Part shown: piece after piece, positions 33,675 to 35,000 of the stretch
Position numbering within the stretch: the stretch's first letter is position 1
Layout: the number at the start of each line of letters is the position of its first letter
NCBI RefSeq assembly: GCF_004564275.1
Contig: NZ_SPDV01000037.1
Coordinates: 1 to 35,000, forward strand
Length of the DNA: 35,000 nt
Reading direction: 5' to 3'
Origin: Sphingomonas parva (ex Maeng et al. 2020)
GTDB taxonomy: Bacteria > Pseudomonadota > Alphaproteobacteria > Sphingomonadales > Sphingomonadaceae
Made by a program: the position numbers and the translations under genes
Notes under the pieces: generated by a model
Database searches by the model: none
Told to the model about the DNA's origin: nothing
Seen by the model: only the letters and a program-made list of their open reading frames with translations

Positions 33675-35000
33675 TGAGGCTACAAAAGCCCCGGGTTGCC
33701 ATCTACGGCCGCCACTCGACGGACAAGCAGAACCCGATGTCGAGCGCCGACCAGGCCGCCTCCTGCATGCCGCTGGTCGATTACCTCGGCGGGGAGGTGG
33801 TCGGAACCTACCTCGATGGCGAGGTCTCCGGCTACAAGCGCGACCGACCGGGTCTCCGTGCCCTGCTGGCCGATGTTCGAGACGGCAAGATCGACGTCGT
33901 CGTCTCTGAGGCCCTCGATCGTCTCGCACGTGACGGCGAGGACATCGCCTGGCTCGGCAAGAAGCTGCGCTATGATCGGGTCCGGCTCTTCACAGTCACC
34001 GAGAATGAAATCGACGACGTGAAGCTCGCTGTCGCCGGCCTGCTCGGGTCGATGTTTCTCGCAAACCTGCAGTTCAAAACTCTCCGGGGCATGGAGGCCG
34101 CCGTGATCGCGGGTAGGTTCGCCGGCGGCCGCGCGTACGGCTATCGAAAGGTCGTGCGGGTCGATGCGCGGGGTGAGGCCGTCCGCGGCGGTCTCGAGGT
34201 CGAGAACGAGCAGGCGGAGATCGTGCGGCGCATCTTCGACGAATTTGCCTCCGGCCTCTCGTCGATCGCAATCGCCAAGCGGCTGAACGAGGAAAGAATC
34301 CCAGGCCCGCGCGGCGGCGCCTGGAATGCGTCGACGATTCGGGGCGATCCGAAGAAGCTGGTCGGCATCCTCAACAACCCGCTCTACCGCGGCGAGCTCG
34401 TATGGAAGCGGCGGGAGTGGCGCAAGAATCCCGACTCCGACAAGCGCGAACGGCGCTACCGTCTGCGAGACGAGACCGAGTGGCTGCGGGTCGACATGCC
34501 CGACATGCGTATCGTTGACGAAGGCCTCTGGAATGCCGTTCAGGCGCAGCTGGCGAGCCGCCGACGGGATCCGAGCGTCACGCCCTCCCCTGTCGTGCAG
34601 CGGCGGCGCAAGCACCTCCTCTCCGGCTCGATCCGGTGCGGGACGTGCGGCTCGAACTACACGATCTCCGGCAAGGACTATTATCGCTGCGCCGGCGTGA
34701 AGGAGAGAGGGACGTGCAACAATCGCCTCTCCGTCCGCAAGGGAGCTTTGGAGGGCGCCGTGCTCTCGGTCCTGGAGAGTTGTCTGCTTACGCCGGAGCT
34801 GGCTGAGCTGTTCGTCGGCGAGTTCAAGCGCGAAGTTCGTCGGCTCTCGGAAGGCGTCGACCGGGAGGCCGGCGATGCGGCCCTGCGGCTCGCGGAGCTG
34901 GAGCGGCAGATCGACACGCTTGCCCGCAACATGCTGGTAAGCGAAGCGAGTCCTACGCTGCACCGCATGCTCACCGAACTCGAGCGCGAGAAGGCGGACC
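33675..35000 (+). CDS. Large serine recombinase (truncated by the right edge)
   Basis: At least 442 residues are visible. The N-terminal resolvase domain shows the nucleophile Ser15 in AIYGRHSTDKQNP, SADQ, and the EALDRLARD helix; then comes the large-serine-recombinase domain (AGGRAYGYRKV, EIVRRIFDEFASGLSSIAIAKRLNEERIPGPRGGAWNASTIRG), ILNNPLYRGELVW, and a zinc ribbon with Cys pairs in LLSGSIRCGTCGSNY and YYRCAGVKERGTCNN. A coiled-coil-like segment begins at about residue 405. GTGAGGAGGGCC precedes ATG 33675. It is the probable integrase of the element; its attachment site is not identified, but the 16-bp repeats are candidates. Confidence 0.92.

Overview
The window is high-GC DNA that looks like an alphaproteobacterium, most likely a sphingomonad. 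The reasons are the EmrAB-plus-NodT-lipoprotein efflux layout, the MipA, OmpW and paired Hsp20 genes, RpoH-type and ROSE-type heat-shock control, and the alphaproteobacterial look of the proteins. This is inferred from gene content only; there is no rRNA or tRNA to confirm it.

Left part (1-19,340) is accessory chromosome or large replicon. It starts inside an IS110/IS1111-type transposase. Then come a MipA/OmpV porin-like protein, two small membrane proteins (DUF6640-like, DUF2243-like), and a divergent locus in which a MarR regulator overlapping an ABC1/UbiB kinase gene (minus strand) faces an emrA-emrB-outer-membrane-factor operon (plus strand). Further on are a DoxX-like protein, an aldo/keto reductase overlapping an SDR gene, an alpha-oxoamine-synthase-like PLP enzyme with a suspicious 5' end, OmpW, some small lipoproteins, and two small heat-shock genes. 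The first heat-shock gene has a sigma-32-like promoter and a leader that folds like a ROSE RNA thermometer. Several stretches of 300-600 bp hold no recognisable gene.

Right part (about 19,450-35,000) is mobile DNA. It begins with a second IS110 3' remnant, followed by what looks like an integrative mobilizable element. A minus-strand relaxosome operon (RHH MobC-like protein, MOBP/TraI-type relaxase, two related proteins of unknown function, a MobA/MobL-like HUH protein and a duplicated MbcA/ParS-domain protein) is divergent from a plus-strand operon (68-aa protein, TraK-like protein, TraL/ParA-like ATPase). Between them lies a probable oriT: an inverted repeat touching a perfect match to the MOBP/IncP nick consensus YATCCTG|Y, and further on five TGTTG repeats at exact 9-bp spacing. 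The layout copies the RP4 Tra1 relaxase and leader operons.

Next is a two-gene minus-strand operon that is the best candidate for an undescribed system: an Abi/UG-like reverse transcriptase translationally coupled (ATGATTGA) to a family A DNA polymerase with altered active-site motifs. To its right a 16-bp direct repeat brackets a cassette with an AlpA-like regulator and a 473-aa protein of unknown function. A small 50-aa ORF and a large serine recombinase, which runs off the right edge, finish the window.

Functionally, the recombinase would integrate or excise the element, the relaxosome and oriT would let it be mobilised by a helper conjugation system (no mating-pair or coupling-protein genes are seen), and the RT-polymerase pair is placed like defence cargo.
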